A DNA stretch of 64,000 nt, taken from the NCBI RefSeq assembly GCF_001634365.1, contig NZ_CP014579.1, positions 186,001 to 250,000 of the forward strand, given 5' to 3'. Under the pieces are notes generated by a model. It saw only the letters and a list, made by a program, of their open reading frames with translations, was not told the origin of the DNA and did not search any database. Source of the DNA: Paraburkholderia phytofirmans OLGA172. GTDB taxonomy: Bacteria; Pseudomonadota; Gammaproteobacteria; Burkholderiales; Burkholderiaceae. Made by a program: the position numbers and the translations under genes. Shown here piece after piece: positions 26,429-35,380 of the stretch (positions are counted from its first letter, which is position 1; each line of letters begins with the position of its first letter).

Positions 26429-27364
26429 TCAATGCGGCTCTTCGAAGTTGACGATAAAGTCTGCGGGTGCCGGCGATTCCGACCATACGGCGTGAAGTAC
26501 CGCGTGCACCCCTTCTGGGTTGTTCGGCATCGGCGTCCAGTCCGCGTTTTCGGGAATGACGTCTATGTCCCAAAAATACTCAACCAGGCTATTCCACGGG
26601 TCGCGGATGTAGTGAAAATAGTTGGAGCCCGGGCCATGCCTGCCAAGACCGAAGCCGTCCTTGTAGCCGGCGGCGAGCAGGGCCTGAGCGCCCATCTCGA
26701 TTTCGTCGATGTCGCCTACTTCGAAGCTGATATGGTGCAAGCCGGTATGCGGGCCTTTCGCAATTCCGATCATGTGATGATCTCCGCCAAAGGGTGAACG
26801 CATGAATGCGAGAATGTCGAGCCCTTTGTCAGACACCAACAGGCCAAGCACTTTGCCGTAGAACTCGACCGCTCGGTCAACGTCGGTCGAGAATTTAATC
26901 AGATGGCCAAGGCGGCGGGGGCGCGCCTTTTTTTGCGATGACGTGATGTCACATGCGCGCGTGCCGATGCGACGATATCGCTGCGGTGAATTGACCTCTG
27001 CCGTCGGTGCGAGTGTCGATCCGGCATCCTCTGCTTCCTGCACGTTGATCCAGTCGCCGTCGGGATCCTTAAACCAGATGCCTCCGAAAGACACGTCGAA
27101 CGGAGCATCAGCGATTTTTACGTCGGCAGCCTCAAGTCGCTCTCGCAGCGGCTGCAGGCCACCCTTGTGCGTACCGAAAGACACGTACGCGAGACGCTTC
27201 GTCGGGCCTTCCATCAAACGGACCTGATCCTGGTCACGTCCCTCGCAGCGAAAGACGAGGTCCTTTCCGGATGCATGCGTTTGAAGACCGAAACATTCAT
27301 AGAAGGCACGGCCGATTTCGAGCGACGGCACGGTCAGCCCAATGTGGTTCAAGTTGCGGATCAT
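26429..27364 (-). CDS. VOC-family extradiol dioxygenase-like protein
   Basis: A 311-residue protein with two tandem vicinal-oxygen-chelate domains (about 1-115 and 148-275). The second has metal-ligand positions like type I extradiol dioxygenases: His in RLGHLIKFS, His in LHHISFEV and Glu in SLVEYFWD. The N-terminal domain also begins LNHIGLTV, so it could bind metal too. Unlike the dioxygenase at 4688 it has a 30-residue Ser/Arg/Lys-rich linker and an extended C-terminus. Seven bases separate it from the NIPSNAP gene. A substituted catechol or hydroquinone is the likely substrate. Confidence 0.8.
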   Translation of the reverse strand: MIRNLNHIGLTVPSLEIGRAFYECFGLQTHASGKDLVFRCEGRDQDQVRLMEGPTKRLAYVSFGTHKGGLQPLRERLEAADVKIADAPFDVSFGGIWFKDPDGDWINVQEAEDAGSTLAPTAEVNSPQRYRRIGTRACDITSSQKKARPRRLGHLIKFSTDVDRAVEFYGKVLGLLVSDKGLDILAFMRSPFGGDHHMIGIAKGPHTGLHHISFEVGDIDEIEMGAQALLAAGYKDGFGLGRHGPGSNYFHYIRDPWNSLVEYFWDIDVIPENADWTPMPNNPEGVHAVLHAVWSESPAPADFIVNFEEPH

Positions 27365-27371
27365 GTCGTCC

Positions 27372-27686
27372 TCAGCGGATGGGGGAAAAGGGTGCCGGCG
27401 TCAGCAGTTCGGTACGCTGTTCAGCGACGAACGAACCTGCCTTGGCGAGGAAGGCGCGCCAGGCGTCTGAGCTGGAAAGCTCCTTGCGGCGCAGAAGTCG
27501 GTCCTCAAACGTCGAGAAACCCCACAATTGCACCACGCGGTTCAGCTCGCCGGTCTCGGTAATGAAATAGCCGACCAGATTCCCTAGCGCGGATGACTGA
27601 ACTTCAAGACCTTCGGCCTCGTAGAGCGCCAGAAATTGATGGACGGTCCCAGGTCTGAGCGTGTAGGTTCGTTGTTCAATAATCAT
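27372..27686 (-). CDS. NIPSNAP family protein
   Basis: A 104-residue NIPSNAP-domain protein (dimeric alpha-beta barrel fold). IEQRTYTLRPGTVHQFLALYE is the conserved start of the domain, given here in part; GYFITETGELNRVVQLWGF is its core. Members turn up in catabolic operons without a proven reaction. The ATG overlaps the preceding dehydrogenase stop (ATGA), showing it belongs to the operon. Confidence 0.85.
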   Translation of the reverse strand: MIIEQRTYTLRPGTVHQFLALYEAEGLEVQSSALGNLVGYFITETGELNRVVQLWGFSTFEDRLLRRKELSSSDAWRAFLAKAGSFVAEQRTELLTPAPFSPIR

Positions 27687-28573
27687 GAAAGAGTCCTGAT
27701 ATTCGATTTAGATTCTTCCTCGAGCAGTGTGATGACCGCCGAGATATCCTGGTCACCAATGCCCTGCTCGACGGCACGTCGGTAGTACGGCAGGGCAGTG
27801 GCAAATAGCGGTGTAGCGGAGCCGGAGTCGATAGCCAGTTCGGACGCCAGATCCAGGTATTTTTCTAGGGTGGTAAAGGGCCCGGGGGCCGGTTCAAAGC
27901 GACGGTCAGCCATCATTGGAGCGCGGATGGCAAACATCGTCGAGGCACCGGCGCTTTGGCGGATTGCCTCCACGACAAGATGCGGGTCGAAGCCGGCACG
28001 AGCGCCAAGGTTTAAGGCCTCCGCCGCTGCGAGTGTATGGATCGCGAGCAGGGCGTTGGCGATCAGTTTCATATTCAGCGCCGCGCCGAATGGGCCGAGA
28101 TGGAATTGGGTCGGGGCAATAGCGTCTAGCACGGCACGGCAACCCTCATACAATTCCTTTGAACCGCCGACGAAGAGTGCTGCTTTCTTTTGACTGACCA
28201 TTGGCGGAGAACCGCTGACCTCGCACTCCAGAACGGAAAGGCCGGCATCTACCAGTCGTGCCTCCTGCGCCAACTTGAAGCTACGTCGGTACGTGCTCAG
28301 TTCGACGACTGTCTTGTTCCGAACGCCCGATTTCAGCAGGCCGTCGTCACCGTCGAGCACCTGGAGTTGGGCACTTTCGCTTGGTAGGCAGAGCAGGAGC
28401 ACCTCCGCTTCCTTCAGTACCTCAGCCGGGCTGCCCAGCGCGATTCCGCCCACTGCCGCGAAGGCCGCCGCACTGCTGCGGGGGAAGCCGACAACGCGGA
28501 AGCCTGCGCTAATCAGATTTGCTGCAATCGGCAGTCCGAGTTGACCAAGGCCAACTATTCCCACTGTTTTCAC
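27683..28573 (-). CDS. 3-hydroxyisobutyrate dehydrogenase-like NAD(P)-dependent oxidoreductase
   Basis: A 296-residue beta-hydroxyacid dehydrogenase. The Rossmann motif GLGQLGLPIAANL is at 8-20, the substrate-binding block ECEVSGSPPMVSQKKA follows, and the catalytic lysine is Lys169 in NMKLIANALL. It would oxidise a beta-hydroxy acid or reduce a semialdehyde. It opens the operon and lies opposite the LysR regulator across 302 bases. AAGGAGAC precedes the ATG. The family is broad, so the substrate stays open. Confidence 0.86.
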   Translation of the reverse strand: MKTVGIVGLGQLGLPIAANLISAGFRVVGFPRSSAAAFAAVGGIALGSPAEVLKEAEVLLLCLPSESAQLQVLDGDDGLLKSGVRNKTVVELSTYRRSFKLAQEARLVDAGLSVLECEVSGSPPMVSQKKAALFVGGSKELYEGCRAVLDAIAPTQFHLGPFGAALNMKLIANALLAIHTLAAAEALNLGARAGFDPHLVVEAIRQSAGASTMFAIRAPMMADRRFEPAPGPFTTLEKYLDLASELAIDSGSATPLFATALPYYRRAVEQGIGDQDISAVITLLEEESKSNIRTLS

Positions 28574-28875
28574 CGAGTGTCTCCTTGCTTTCTTGGCGCT
28601 ATGTCGATGAATTTTGAGCGTGGCTCGTCGCGCAGTCGAGTAAGCTGGAATTGTTACGAACTATCAATGTGATTTATTCTTCGCGCAATCCAGCGCTGGT
28701 GGGCGTCTTGGAGGCGTGAGGTTGACGCCCTGTCCTTCAAACGGGTTTACCCCCAGTGCGGTAGCGCTGGCCTACATATACAAATCCTGTTTATACGAAG
28801 CCGATTCGGACGCGATGCGATGGCAGGCAGGCGGCGAAATTACTTGGCGAGACGAGACAGAGGACAGGAGGCGTC
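28574..28875. promoter_or_regulatory. divergent promoter region, dehydrogenase operon versus LysR
   Basis: No supported gene. It holds the ribosome-binding site of each flanking gene (CAGGAGG before the LysR GTG start) and an AT-richer segment near 28640-28690 where the promoters and LysR site should lie. I could not point to one clear dyad. Confidence 0.45.
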
Positions 28876-29919
28876 GTGAAAGACCTCAATTTGCTATACG
28901 TGTTCGAAGCGTTGTGGCGTGATAGGTCTGTAACTATCGCCGCAGAGAATCTTGGTCTGACCCAGGCGGCTGTCAGTGCTTCGTTGAAACGGCTGAGAGC
29001 GACGTATGGCGACAAGCTGTTCATACTGGTTGGGCGGCGCATGGAACCGACTGCGGTTGCTATCGACATTTCTCAACCGCTGATTGACTCGCTCAACCAG
29101 GTGCGGAAGACGACAGGCGTGCCTCAACCGTTCTGCCCCGAGCAGTCGCAACGAATGTTCACCATTCGTACTCGTGACATTGGGGAGGTTGTTATTCTGC
29201 CCCTCCTCTATCGTAAACTTCAAGGTATCGCACCGGATATCAAACTGCAGACGCTCTTCACAAAGGTTGAGGACACGATTCCTGCGCTAGGCAACGGGCG
29301 ACTCGACGTGGCAGTCGGCTATCTGCCGTCGCTGGAACAGGATATCCATCGCAAGCCATTGTGCAAGCAGCGGTACGTGTGTGTGATGCGAAAAGGGCAT
29401 CCGCTGGAAAAGGAGGTGATCGACGCGGAGACCATCGCCCGCGCTGACCACTTATTGGTGGAATTCGGGGGCACCGGCCATCTGCTGCTTGAGCGTGCGC
29501 TCATTGAGGCTGGAGCCAGGGACCGAATCAAGGTGCGAATTCCCCAGTATCTTTCTGCGCCACATTGCTTGCTGGCGTCTGACCTCGTGTGGATAGCGCC
29601 TGAAATACTCGCCTCGACTTTGAGTCGCTATTTTCCGCTCACTTATCGCCCGGAGCCGTTTGGGCTGGACCCATTTGAAATCGCGCTTTACTGGCACGAC
29701 CGCTACCATCACGACCCTGCAAACCGATGGTTTCGCTCAATGATTATTGACCTGTTTAAAACTGCAAGTAAGCCACTGCTTCCGGGGAGTTCGGACCTTC
29801 AGTTTCTTTCGGAACCATTTCAGTTGCAGGATCCTGAAAGCGATGATCATGCGTCGGAGCAAGTCTGGACCAAACCGAGCCAGCAGCGACGCATTCGAGT
29901 CGTCGCGACTACGCCGTAA
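28876..29919 (+). CDS. LysR-family transcriptional regulator
   Basis: A 347-residue LysR regulator of the NodD/NahR/LinR-like subgroup (MKDLNLLYVFEALWRDRSVT start, ALVFLR variant absent). HTH residues 5-60 include AAENLGLTQAAVSASLKRL. The effector domain shows KRYVCVMRKGHPL-like features (RYVCVMRKGHPLEKE). GTG start with CAGGAGG. It is longer than the ~300-residue norm: about 45 extra C-terminal residues after LFKTAS are polar and basic, perhaps disordered. Divergent from the VOC/FAH operon, which it likely controls. Confidence 0.9.
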   Translation: MKDLNLLYVFEALWRDRSVTIAAENLGLTQAAVSASLKRLRATYGDKLFILVGRRMEPTAVAIDISQPLIDSLNQVRKTTGVPQPFCPEQSQRMFTIRTRDIGEVVILPLLYRKLQGIAPDIKLQTLFTKVEDTIPALGNGRLDVAVGYLPSLEQDIHRKPLCKQRYVCVMRKGHPLEKEVIDAETIARADHLLVEFGGTGHLLLERALIEAGARDRIKVRIPQYLSAPHCLLASDLVWIAPEILASTLSRYFPLTYRPEPFGLDPFEIALYWHDRYHHDPANRWFRSMIIDLFKTASKPLLPGSSDLQFLSEPFQLQDPESDDHASEQVWTKPSQQRRIRVVATTP

Positions 29920-30183
29920 CGTCATAGCTAATCGCGGCCGCAACGCGCGACCGCTCTCCGGGTTCCGACAGCTAGTTGGCGGCATTCGTGCCTTTTGGCG
30001 CGCGACGTCCGTCGATCGGACGGTCGGGCGACACCCGCACACAAGCCGCGCTGCGGCCATCGGAGTTCGTTGAATCTCACTGCCGATACTTAGATAGGGT
30101 TTCTACCAGTTGCTACAGATTGTTAATCATTAATAATTAAGAACATTGAAAGACATCATCTTTTACAATCATTGGACACATCT

Positions 30184-31203
30184 ATGTACTTGAAAAACGC
30201 TTGGTATGTCGCCGGCTGGGGCCATGAGATCCAGCGCTCGCTCACGCAGCGATGGATCATCGGTGAGCCGCTTGTGATGTATCGCACGGAGGCTGGAAAG
30301 GCCGTTGCCCTTGAAGACCGTTGCCCGCACCGGCGCGCAGCCCTCTCCAAGGGCAACCTCATCGGCGATACCGTGCAATGCGGTTACCACGGGGTCACGC
30401 TCAACTGCGCGGGGGCCTGCGTCGCGATTCCCGGGCAGGAGCAGATTCCGCCTTCAATGAAGGTGCGTGCTTACCCTGTGGCGGAGAAGTGGCAGTGGGT
30501 ATGGGTGTGGATGGGCGACCCCGAGGCGGCCGATGAATCCCTGATTCCGGACTTCCGCTACAACAGCGAGCCGGGCTGGTTGTCGACTGGGGGGTGCATT
30601 GATGTAAAAGCCAACTACCAGTTGCTGACGGATAATCTTCTGGATCTGACGCACGAAACATACGTTCACGCCAAAACCATCGGCAACTCCGCCGTGGTGG
30701 AGACGCCGATGACGCATCGGGTGGAAGGGCGCGAAGTCCATGTCGAGCGGATTATCAAGGATGCGCCGCCGCCTCCTTTGTTTGCTCGTGTGCGAAACCT
30801 GGACGAACACATCGACCGTTGGCAGGTGATCCGCTTCCAGCCGCCGGCGAATGTCTCTATCGATGCGAGAGGCTATCCGGCCGGCACCGAGGATCTGGAA
30901 AAAGGCTTGCGGTGGTTCTCCATCAATAGCATTACGCCGGTGGATGAGCGTACCAGCAAGTATTATTGGACAATCACGCGTTGTTTTGCCTTGGAGGACG
31001 AGGCAATCACCAAGCTGATTCACGATTCCATTCTGGCTACCTTTATGGAAGACGTGGAAATCCTTGAAGCTCAGCAGATCATGATCGAAACCGATAGTCG
31101 CACGAAAGCAGAAGTAGGGGTACGGGCGGACAGCGGGTCTGTGGCGGCGCGACGCATTCTTGAAAAACTCGTTCGGCAAGAGTCAGCCGCCGTCACTCAA
31201 TAA
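30184..31203 (+). CDS. vanA: Rieske oxygenase, vanillate O-demethylase-type (VanA-like)
   Basis: A 339-residue oxygenase component that would O-demethylate methoxylated aromatic acids such as vanillate, releasing formaldehyde. Rieske ligands are Cys47, His49, Cys66 and His69 (DRCPHRRA, CGYHG); the mononuclear iron site is DNLLDLTHETYVH with His157 and His162. ATG 30184 gives MYLKNAWYVAGW, matching the VanA N-terminus; a TTG four codons earlier also fits. Its partner reductase lies at 32110, separated by a GntR gene, unlike the usual adjacent vanAB. Other VanA relatives demethylate dicamba or hydroxylate other acids, so substrate is tentative. Confidence 0.82.
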   Translation: MYLKNAWYVAGWGHEIQRSLTQRWIIGEPLVMYRTEAGKAVALEDRCPHRRAALSKGNLIGDTVQCGYHGVTLNCAGACVAIPGQEQIPPSMKVRAYPVAEKWQWVWVWMGDPEAADESLIPDFRYNSEPGWLSTGGCIDVKANYQLLTDNLLDLTHETYVHAKTIGNSAVVETPMTHRVEGREVHVERIIKDAPPPPLFARVRNLDEHIDRWQVIRFQPPANVSIDARGYPAGTEDLEKGLRWFSINSITPVDERTSKYYWTITRCFALEDEAITKLIHDSILATFMEDVEILEAQQIMIETDSRTKAEVGVRADSGSVAARRILEKLVRQESAAVTQ

Positions 31204-31218
31204 AGTCAAGTCAACACC

Positions 31219-31920
31219 ATGGGCGACATTCTCTCTGCCGACTCAGTTCAGACCGTGAACTCGTCGGTGCTCCATTTCCAGGCGCCTCAGTCCATCGGCG
31301 ATGGCATAGCTTCAATTTTGCGTGATCGTATTGCCGGAGGAGTCTATGCGCCTGGAAGCTGGATCCGGGAGAGCGCTCTGGCGGAGGAATTCCCTGTCTC
31401 GAACGGCCCGATTCGCGAGGCATTACAAACGCTCGTGAATGAAGAGTTGCTGGTGCGTGAACCTAGGCGTGGCGTCCGTGTCGTGGACCTCAGCGACGAG
31501 GAAATCGTGGAAATCTTCCAGATGCGCCTCGCCTTGCTGGAGCTCGCAGCTGAACTTACGGCACGGCGAGTGACTCGGTCGCAGCTAGACGTTGCGCGGA
31601 TTCTTTTGCGCGAGATGGATGTGGTGCTTGCCAAGCACGACATCGATGCACAAATGCCTATCGGCGGTCAGTTGAGCCATTGGATCTGTACGAGTTCCGG
31701 AAACGTCAGGCTTGCTCAAAATTGGAGCCGCCTGACGTACCAGACGCGAATGTATATCCACGCCTCGCTGCGCAAAAGCAAGCACCTTGAGAATGTCGGT
31801 CGGCTATGGCATGCCTTGGTCGACGCGATTGAAGGAGGGGATGTGTCGGGAGCACGAATGGCCGTTCGAGGTCTGGTGCGCCGTACCCTCGAAGACTTGG
31901 GTCTCGAAGCAGATCTTTGA
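31219..31920 (+). CDS. GntR-family (FCD) transcriptional regulator, VanR-like position
   Basis: A 233-residue GntR regulator of the FadR/VanR group. A winged HTH at about 15-80 (LRDRIAGGVYAPGSWIRES, NGPIREALQTLVNEEL) is followed by an all-helical FCD effector domain. It sits between the vanA-like and vanB-like genes, 15 bases after the former, and is followed by a hairpin terminator. VanR repressors release on vanillate in related operons; the same is expected here. The FCD metal-binding histidines are incomplete (SHWICTSSG retains one), so ligand binding may be metal-independent. Confidence 0.88.
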   Translation: MGDILSADSVQTVNSSVLHFQAPQSIGDGIASILRDRIAGGVYAPGSWIRESALAEEFPVSNGPIREALQTLVNEELLVREPRRGVRVVDLSDEEIVEIFQMRLALLELAAELTARRVTRSQLDVARILLREMDVVLAKHDIDAQMPIGGQLSHWICTSSGNVRLAQNWSRLTYQTRMYIHASLRKSKHLENVGRLWHALVDAIEGGDVSGARMAVRGLVRRTLEDLGLEADL

Positions 31921-31926
31921 TGAAAG

Positions 31927-31952
31927 TAGTCCTCCAGCGTGCCGGAGGACTA
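31927..31952 (+). terminator. hairpin terminator after the GntR gene
   Basis: TAGTCCTCC-AGCGTGCC-GGAGGACTA, a perfect 9-bp stem, starts 7 bases after the stop and is followed by TCTTCC rather than a clean T run. It could lower read-through into the reductase gene 160 bases on. Confidence 0.55.
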
Positions 31953-32109
31953 TCTTCCAAACTCAGATACATCACGCACTGATGAGATTCCTCTCGCAGG
32001 TGCGCGGTCAATGCTGCACCGTCGGCAGGGCGGATATTGCCTGACGGGAATTGTTGCCTAATTGGCGACTGTTGAGGTGGTCAAGTATCGCCGCCTCGGA
32101 GTATGAAGC

Positions 32110-33078
32110 ATGGAAAATAGCCAGACACTTATCGTTTCCGATCTGGAGCAGCAGACGGCGAGAATTCGCGGATTTGTTCTGCGCCACCCTCAGGGCAAAG
32201 ACTTACCGGCGTTTGACGCCGGCGCGCACTTAGACATTTCAGTCCCGCTAGCCTCAGGAGAGGTTGTACAACGCTCGTACTCTATCGCGAGTTCGCCGGC
32301 GCATCGTGACTATTATCTGCTGGGCGTGTTGCGGGAGGATTCTGGTCGCGGCGGCTCTGCGGCGATGCATGCCGGTGTGGCAGTTGGTCAACTGCTAACT
32401 TGCAGCCAGCCCAAGAACCAGTTCGGCATCTCTCCAAGCGCGAAGCACCATCTCCTGATTGCCGGCGGTATCGGAATCACGCCGCTTCTGTCGATGCTCC
32501 ACGTTCTCGTGTCGGAGGGCAAGAGCTTCAAGCTTTGCTATTGCGCGCGGAGCACTGAGGACGCTGCGTTCCTGTCTGAAATTTCTGACTTGGCAGGGGA
32601 CCGGCTGACTCTCTATTTCGACGGCGGCGATGTTACTCGAGGCATTGACCTCGGCGCAGAGCTGCGTGATGCCCAGGATGGGAGTGAGGTTTATGTCTGC
32701 GGGCCACGCGGACTGAACGAAGCAGTGATTGCCGCTGCCGCCCGCGCCGGCTGGTCACCTGAGCGAGTGCACTTCGAGTTCTTCGGAGCCGCTGCGCCTG
32801 CGAAGGGCGACCAACCTTTCCGCGTAATCCTGAAGCAAAGTGGGATGACTGTTGAAGTGGCACGCGATGAGTCCATCCTTGACGCAGTCATCCGTCACGA
32901 CATTGAGCCGCTTTACGATTGCAAACGGGGCGAGTGCGGCCTGTGCGCAACCGCCGTAATCGAAGGCGATGTTGATCATCGCGATTACGTGCTCACAGCC
33001 GCTGACAAATCCGAGCGAAAACAGATGTGCATCTGTGTTTCGCGCGCCAAACAGGGCGACCTGGTGCTCGATCTCTAA
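32110..33078 (+). CDS. vanB: vanillate O-demethylase-type reductase (VanB-like)
   Basis: A 322-residue class IA oxygenase reductase: an FMN-binding barrel (about 10-105; RSYSIASSPAH binds flavin), an NAD domain (GGIGITPLLSMLH; YVCGPRGLNEAV) and a C-terminal plant-type [2Fe-2S] domain with CKRGECGLC and a fourth Cys in QMCICVSRA. It passes NADH electrons to the VanA-like oxygenase. It abuts the aldehyde dehydrogenase start with no spacer (TAAATG). The 189 bases before it contain the GntR terminator and no gene. Confidence 0.9.
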   Translation: MENSQTLIVSDLEQQTARIRGFVLRHPQGKDLPAFDAGAHLDISVPLASGEVVQRSYSIASSPAHRDYYLLGVLREDSGRGGSAAMHAGVAVGQLLTCSQPKNQFGISPSAKHHLLIAGGIGITPLLSMLHVLVSEGKSFKLCYCARSTEDAAFLSEISDLAGDRLTLYFDGGDVTRGIDLGAELRDAQDGSEVYVCGPRGLNEAVIAAAARAGWSPERVHFEFFGAAAPAKGDQPFRVILKQSGMTVEVARDESILDAVIRHDIEPLYDCKRGECGLCATAVIEGDVDHRDYVLTAADKSERKQMCICVSRAKQGDLVLDL

Positions 33079-34554
33079 ATGAAGGAAAAAGTGAAACTAC
33101 TCGACGACAGCCTATTGCGCGACCGCGCATACGTAGGCGGTGAATGGATTCAGGCCGTGTCCGGGGCGACTTTTGATGTTGTGAACCCCGCAACGGGTGA
33201 ACTTATCGGAAAGGCGCCGCATATGGCGGCGGTGGATGTTGAGCACGCCATCATCCAGGCCGAAGCTGCCTTTGGTGAGTGGAGTGCACGAACTGCGAAG
33301 GAACGCGAGGCGCCGTTGAAGGAGTGGGCGCGGCTGATCGTGGCAAATGCATCCGATCTGGCTGCCATCCTTACGCTGGAACAAGGTAAGCCGCTTTCAG
33401 ACGCGAAAAACGAGGTGCTGTTCGCAGCATCGTTTGTCGAGTGGTTCGCCGAAGAAGCAAAGCGAACCTACGGAGAGGTGATTCCAGGCTCCCGGCGCAA
33501 TGTCACGTATGTTGCGATAAAGGAGCCTGTCGGCGTGGCAGCTGGCATTACGCCCTGGAACCTTCCGTGTGCGATGGTGACGCGAAAAGCGGCACCGGCT
33601 CTTGCAGCAGGATGCACGATGGTGCTCAAGCCGGCAGAGCACACGCCATTCTCCGCGCTTGCTCTGTGTGTTCTTGCTGAGCGAGCCGGCATTCCTCGTG
33701 GCGTGCTGAACGTGGTCACGGCGGACCGCCCCGCTGCGGAAGAAATCGGTCGCACGCTGACTTCCAGTCATGCGGTCGGCAAATTGAGCTTTACCGGCTC
33801 GACTGCAGTGGGCAAGCGACTCGCAGCCCAATGTGCTGACACCATGAAGCGCGTTTCCCTGGAGTTGGGCGGGAACTCTCCCTTCATCGTGTTCGCCGAT
33901 GCAGACCTTGATGTCGCCGTGTCCAGCGCGGTATTTGCAAAGTTCCGCAATGCCGGGCAAACATGTATCGCTCCAAATCGCTTTCTGATCGACGCGTCAG
34001 TGCACGACGAATTCGTGAAGCGCATGATCGCGGCAATTGGGGAGTTGAGCCTGGGAGATGGGTTCGAGCCTGGTGTGACATTGGGTCCGCTCATCAGCGA
34101 AGATGCGGTCCAGAAGGTTGAAAGGCATGTCGCTGATGCTCTCGCTCGTGGGGCCAAATTGCTCGTGGGCGGAAAGCGAGCCGACCGCAAAGGAAATTTC
34201 TTCCTTCCGACTTTGATGACGGGAATATCGCCAGAAATGGCAATGTCATGCGAGGAGACCTTCGGGCCGGTGATGGGACTAGCAACGTTCACGTCGGAAG
34301 ACGAACTGCTGCAGCGCGCGAATGGAACGCGACTGGGCCTGGCGTCGTACATGTTCAGCCGTGATGCTGCACGCATCCACCGCACATCGCGCGCACTGCA
34401 AGCCGGCATTGTCGGCGTGAATACAGGGGCAATTGCCACGGAGGTTGCTCCCTTCGGCGGCTTCAAGGAATCGGGCATCGGTCGCGAGGGTGCACGTCAG
34501 GGCATTGATGAGTTTATGGAAACCAAGTTCATCTGCGAAGCGTTTCCAGGTTAA
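33079..34554 (+). CDS. NAD(P)-dependent aldehyde dehydrogenase (succinate-semialdehyde dehydrogenase-like)
   Basis: A 491-residue ALDH. Catalytic residues are Cys296 (NAGQTCIAPN) and Glu262 (LELGGNSP); the nucleotide-binding TPWNLP and FTGSTAVGK are present. It is closest in pattern to GabD. Directly coupled to the reductase gene, it may oxidise an aromatic aldehyde such as vanillin to the demethylase substrate, or handle a semialdehyde further down. GabD-like sequences can act on several aldehydes. A short, synonymously diverged copy of its codons 376-390 occurs downstream at 35381. Confidence 0.9.
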   Translation: MKEKVKLLDDSLLRDRAYVGGEWIQAVSGATFDVVNPATGELIGKAPHMAAVDVEHAIIQAEAAFGEWSARTAKEREAPLKEWARLIVANASDLAAILTLEQGKPLSDAKNEVLFAASFVEWFAEEAKRTYGEVIPGSRRNVTYVAIKEPVGVAAGITPWNLPCAMVTRKAAPALAAGCTMVLKPAEHTPFSALALCVLAERAGIPRGVLNVVTADRPAAEEIGRTLTSSHAVGKLSFTGSTAVGKRLAAQCADTMKRVSLELGGNSPFIVFADADLDVAVSSAVFAKFRNAGQTCIAPNRFLIDASVHDEFVKRMIAAIGELSLGDGFEPGVTLGPLISEDAVQKVERHVADALARGAKLLVGGKRADRKGNFFLPTLMTGISPEMAMSCEETFGPVMGLATFTSEDELLQRANGTRLGLASYMFSRDAARIHRTSRALQAGIVGVNTGAIATEVAPFGGFKESGIGREGARQGIDEFMETKFICEAFPG

Positions 34555-34580
34555 GCGGGTACGGCGCCGCGCGTGGAGGA

Positions 34581-34617
34581 GGCTTTGCCTGTACCGTTTG
34601 TGGTCACAGGCAAAGCC
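34581..34617. terminator. 12-bp inverted repeat after the aldehyde dehydrogenase
   Basis: GGCTTTGCCTGT (34581-34592) and ACAGGCAAAGCC (34606-34617) form a perfect stem with a 13-base loop, 26 bases after the stop. No T run follows. The right arm recurs downstream at 35427-35445 with one change. Confidence 0.55.
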
Positions 34618-34656
34618 GGTGCCAACCAATAAGCTACCCTATCAACAGCAACTTCC

Positions 34657-35370
34657 TTGGCTACTACAGCTATTTTCAACCGACCCGTGCCACGCACCCC
34701 AATTGCGAACAAGGCGGCCACCACTGGGCGCCCGGCGGAATTGAAGCGAGCAGAGCAGCCGCGAGCTCAGGAGACCCGGTCTTCGATTCTTCACGCCGCA
34801 CTGCTGGAGTTCGCCGAGAAAGGGTATGACGCTGCCAGCGTTCGCAGCATCGCGGAGCGCATCGGCCTGCAGCACCCTCTTATTACGTACCACTACCGTT
34901 CGAAAGAGGTTCTTTGGCAGGCAGTGGCGGAACTTGGTTTCGCGCACATGCGGGCGGAATGGGATGCGCATCTGGCGGACTCCGGCGCAGTTAGCTCCGA
35001 AGAACGCTTGAAGCTGGCGTACGGAGCGCTGTTCCGCTTTACAGTAAAGTTTCCTGAGTTTGACCGCCTCATGCGCTGGGAGATGTTGGGGTCTAGTTCG
35101 CGGCTCCAGTGGCTTGTCGATACGGTATTGAAGCCGCTGATCGATTGGCTATTGCCGCAGATTTCCGATGCACAGGCCAGAGGCGCGTTGCCAGAAGTCG
35201 AGCCGATTCTTTTCCATTACCTGATGATGAGCCTGACGTCCTCGCTCGCGAGTTTTAGGCCTGAGTTGACTGTTACCAGCAAGCTTTCGCCCTCCGATCC
35301 GACGGTCGTTGACGCGTATTGGCGCGCGGTTGAATCGATGATATTTGAAAGGGTGAAGGTATTGAAGTAA
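34657..35370 (+). CDS. TetR-family transcriptional regulator
   Basis: A protein of up to 237 residues with a TetR HTH (about 42-88: TRSSILHAALLEFAEKGYDA, SVRSIAERIG, then ITYHYRSKEVLWQ) and a helical C-terminal ligand domain. The start is uncertain: TTG 34657 and GTG 34687 are in frame and neither has a clear Shine-Dalgarno, and no ATG occurs before the HTH. The Pro/Arg/Ala-rich first 40 residues may thus be partly untranslated. It lies 100 bases after the ALDH gene on the same strand and may control the demethylase-ALDH unit. Confidence 0.85.
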   Translation: MATTAIFNRPVPRTPIANKAATTGRPAELKRAEQPRAQETRSSILHAALLEFAEKGYDAASVRSIAERIGLQHPLITYHYRSKEVLWQAVAELGFAHMRAEWDAHLADSGAVSSEERLKLAYGALFRFTVKFPEFDRLMRWEMLGSSSRLQWLVDTVLKPLIDWLLPQISDAQARGALPEVEPILFHYLMMSLTSSLASFRPELTVTSKLSPSDPTVVDAYWRAVESMIFERVKVLK

Positions 35371-35380
35371 AGCGGCGAGT

